This document shows, in pieces, positions 62,759 to 62,777 of a stretch of 62,777 bases of DNA (position 1 is the first letter of the stretch; every line of letters begins with the position of its first letter). The position numbers and the translations under genes were made by a program. Source of the DNA: Micromonosporaceae bacterium (GTDB lineage: Bacteria; Actinomycetota; Actinomycetes; Mycobacteriales; Micromonosporaceae); contig JAHRHA010000015.1 in the NCBI GenBank assembly GCA_020027875.1, positions 1 to 62,777 of the forward strand. The letters run 5' to 3'. The notes beneath the pieces were generated by a model, which saw nothing but the letters and a program-made list of their open reading frames with translations, did not search any database and had not been told where the DNA came from.

Positions 62759-62777
62759 AGGCGTTCCTTAGTGGGAT

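Overview
High-GC actinobacterial chromosome segment. GTG starts are common, coding density is high, and it carries a discrete type II fatty-acid synthase cluster (fasR-fabD-fabH-acpP-fabF-accD), a homodimeric-type aceE, DUF3145 and DUF3516 proteins, PucR-, LuxR- and TetR-type regulators and YcnI. The gene set and order fit an actinomycete of the Micromonosporales/Streptomyces kind; Micromonosporaceae is my best guess (inference). No tRNA, rRNA, CRISPR array, phage or transposase gene was seen.

Layout. 0.3-7.6 kb: sugar-nucleotide epimerase, otsB, a trmB/DUF3516-helicase overlapping pair, a beta-lactamase-fold serine hydrolase and a luciferase-like oxidoreductase. 7.6-16.1 kb: mmuM, a TPR-LuxR regulator, a methyltransferase, a decayed nucleotidyltransferase, an APH-like kinase, a cytochrome b, a CBS protein, a small membrane protein and a BtrH/DUF4872-like protein. 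16.2-22.2 kb: a translationally coupled permease/TIGR03943/secreted-protein operon and a two-component system. 22.2-31.2 kb: alcohol and aldehyde dehydrogenases, two SDRs, MaoC, citrate synthase, TetR and a GH20 hexosaminidase. 31.2-36.1 kb: YcnI, a CDF metal exporter, a second two-component system and DedA. 36.3-42.6 kb: small protein, DUF3145, a lipoprotein GH3, a large membrane protein, and an ECF sigma factor between inverted repeats. 42.6-49.2 kb: the fatty-acid synthase cluster. 49.3-62.8 kb: amidohydrolase, MarR/YceI, gltX, an L,D-transpeptidase, GH1, an aldo/keto reductase and aceE.

The central metabolic theme is acetyl-CoA: aceE makes it, gltA and accD/fab consume it, and the SDR/FabG/MaoC/ALDH group probably oxidises or reduces acyl or alcohol substrates. 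A cell-wall theme is also present (L,D-transpeptidase, NagZ-like GH3, GH20).

The most unusual content is repetitive. (i) A 27-bp unit lies in frame inside four unrelated genes: at the 3' end of an ADH (3 units), directly after the ALDH start codon (4 units), inside yceI (1 unit), and inside gltX in the opposite reading orientation (1 unit). (ii) Four copies of a ~65-bp hairpin element have co-varying stems. (iii) Two copies of a ~75-bp GATCATGA-rich palindromic element lie between convergent genes. (iv) A ~138-bp diverged inverted repeat brackets an ECF sigma factor. (v) Short tandem arrays of 16, 18 and 24 bp lie near metal-transport genes and DUF3145. FabD also carries an unusual C-terminal biotinyl/lipoyl-like domain that lacks the modifiable lysine.
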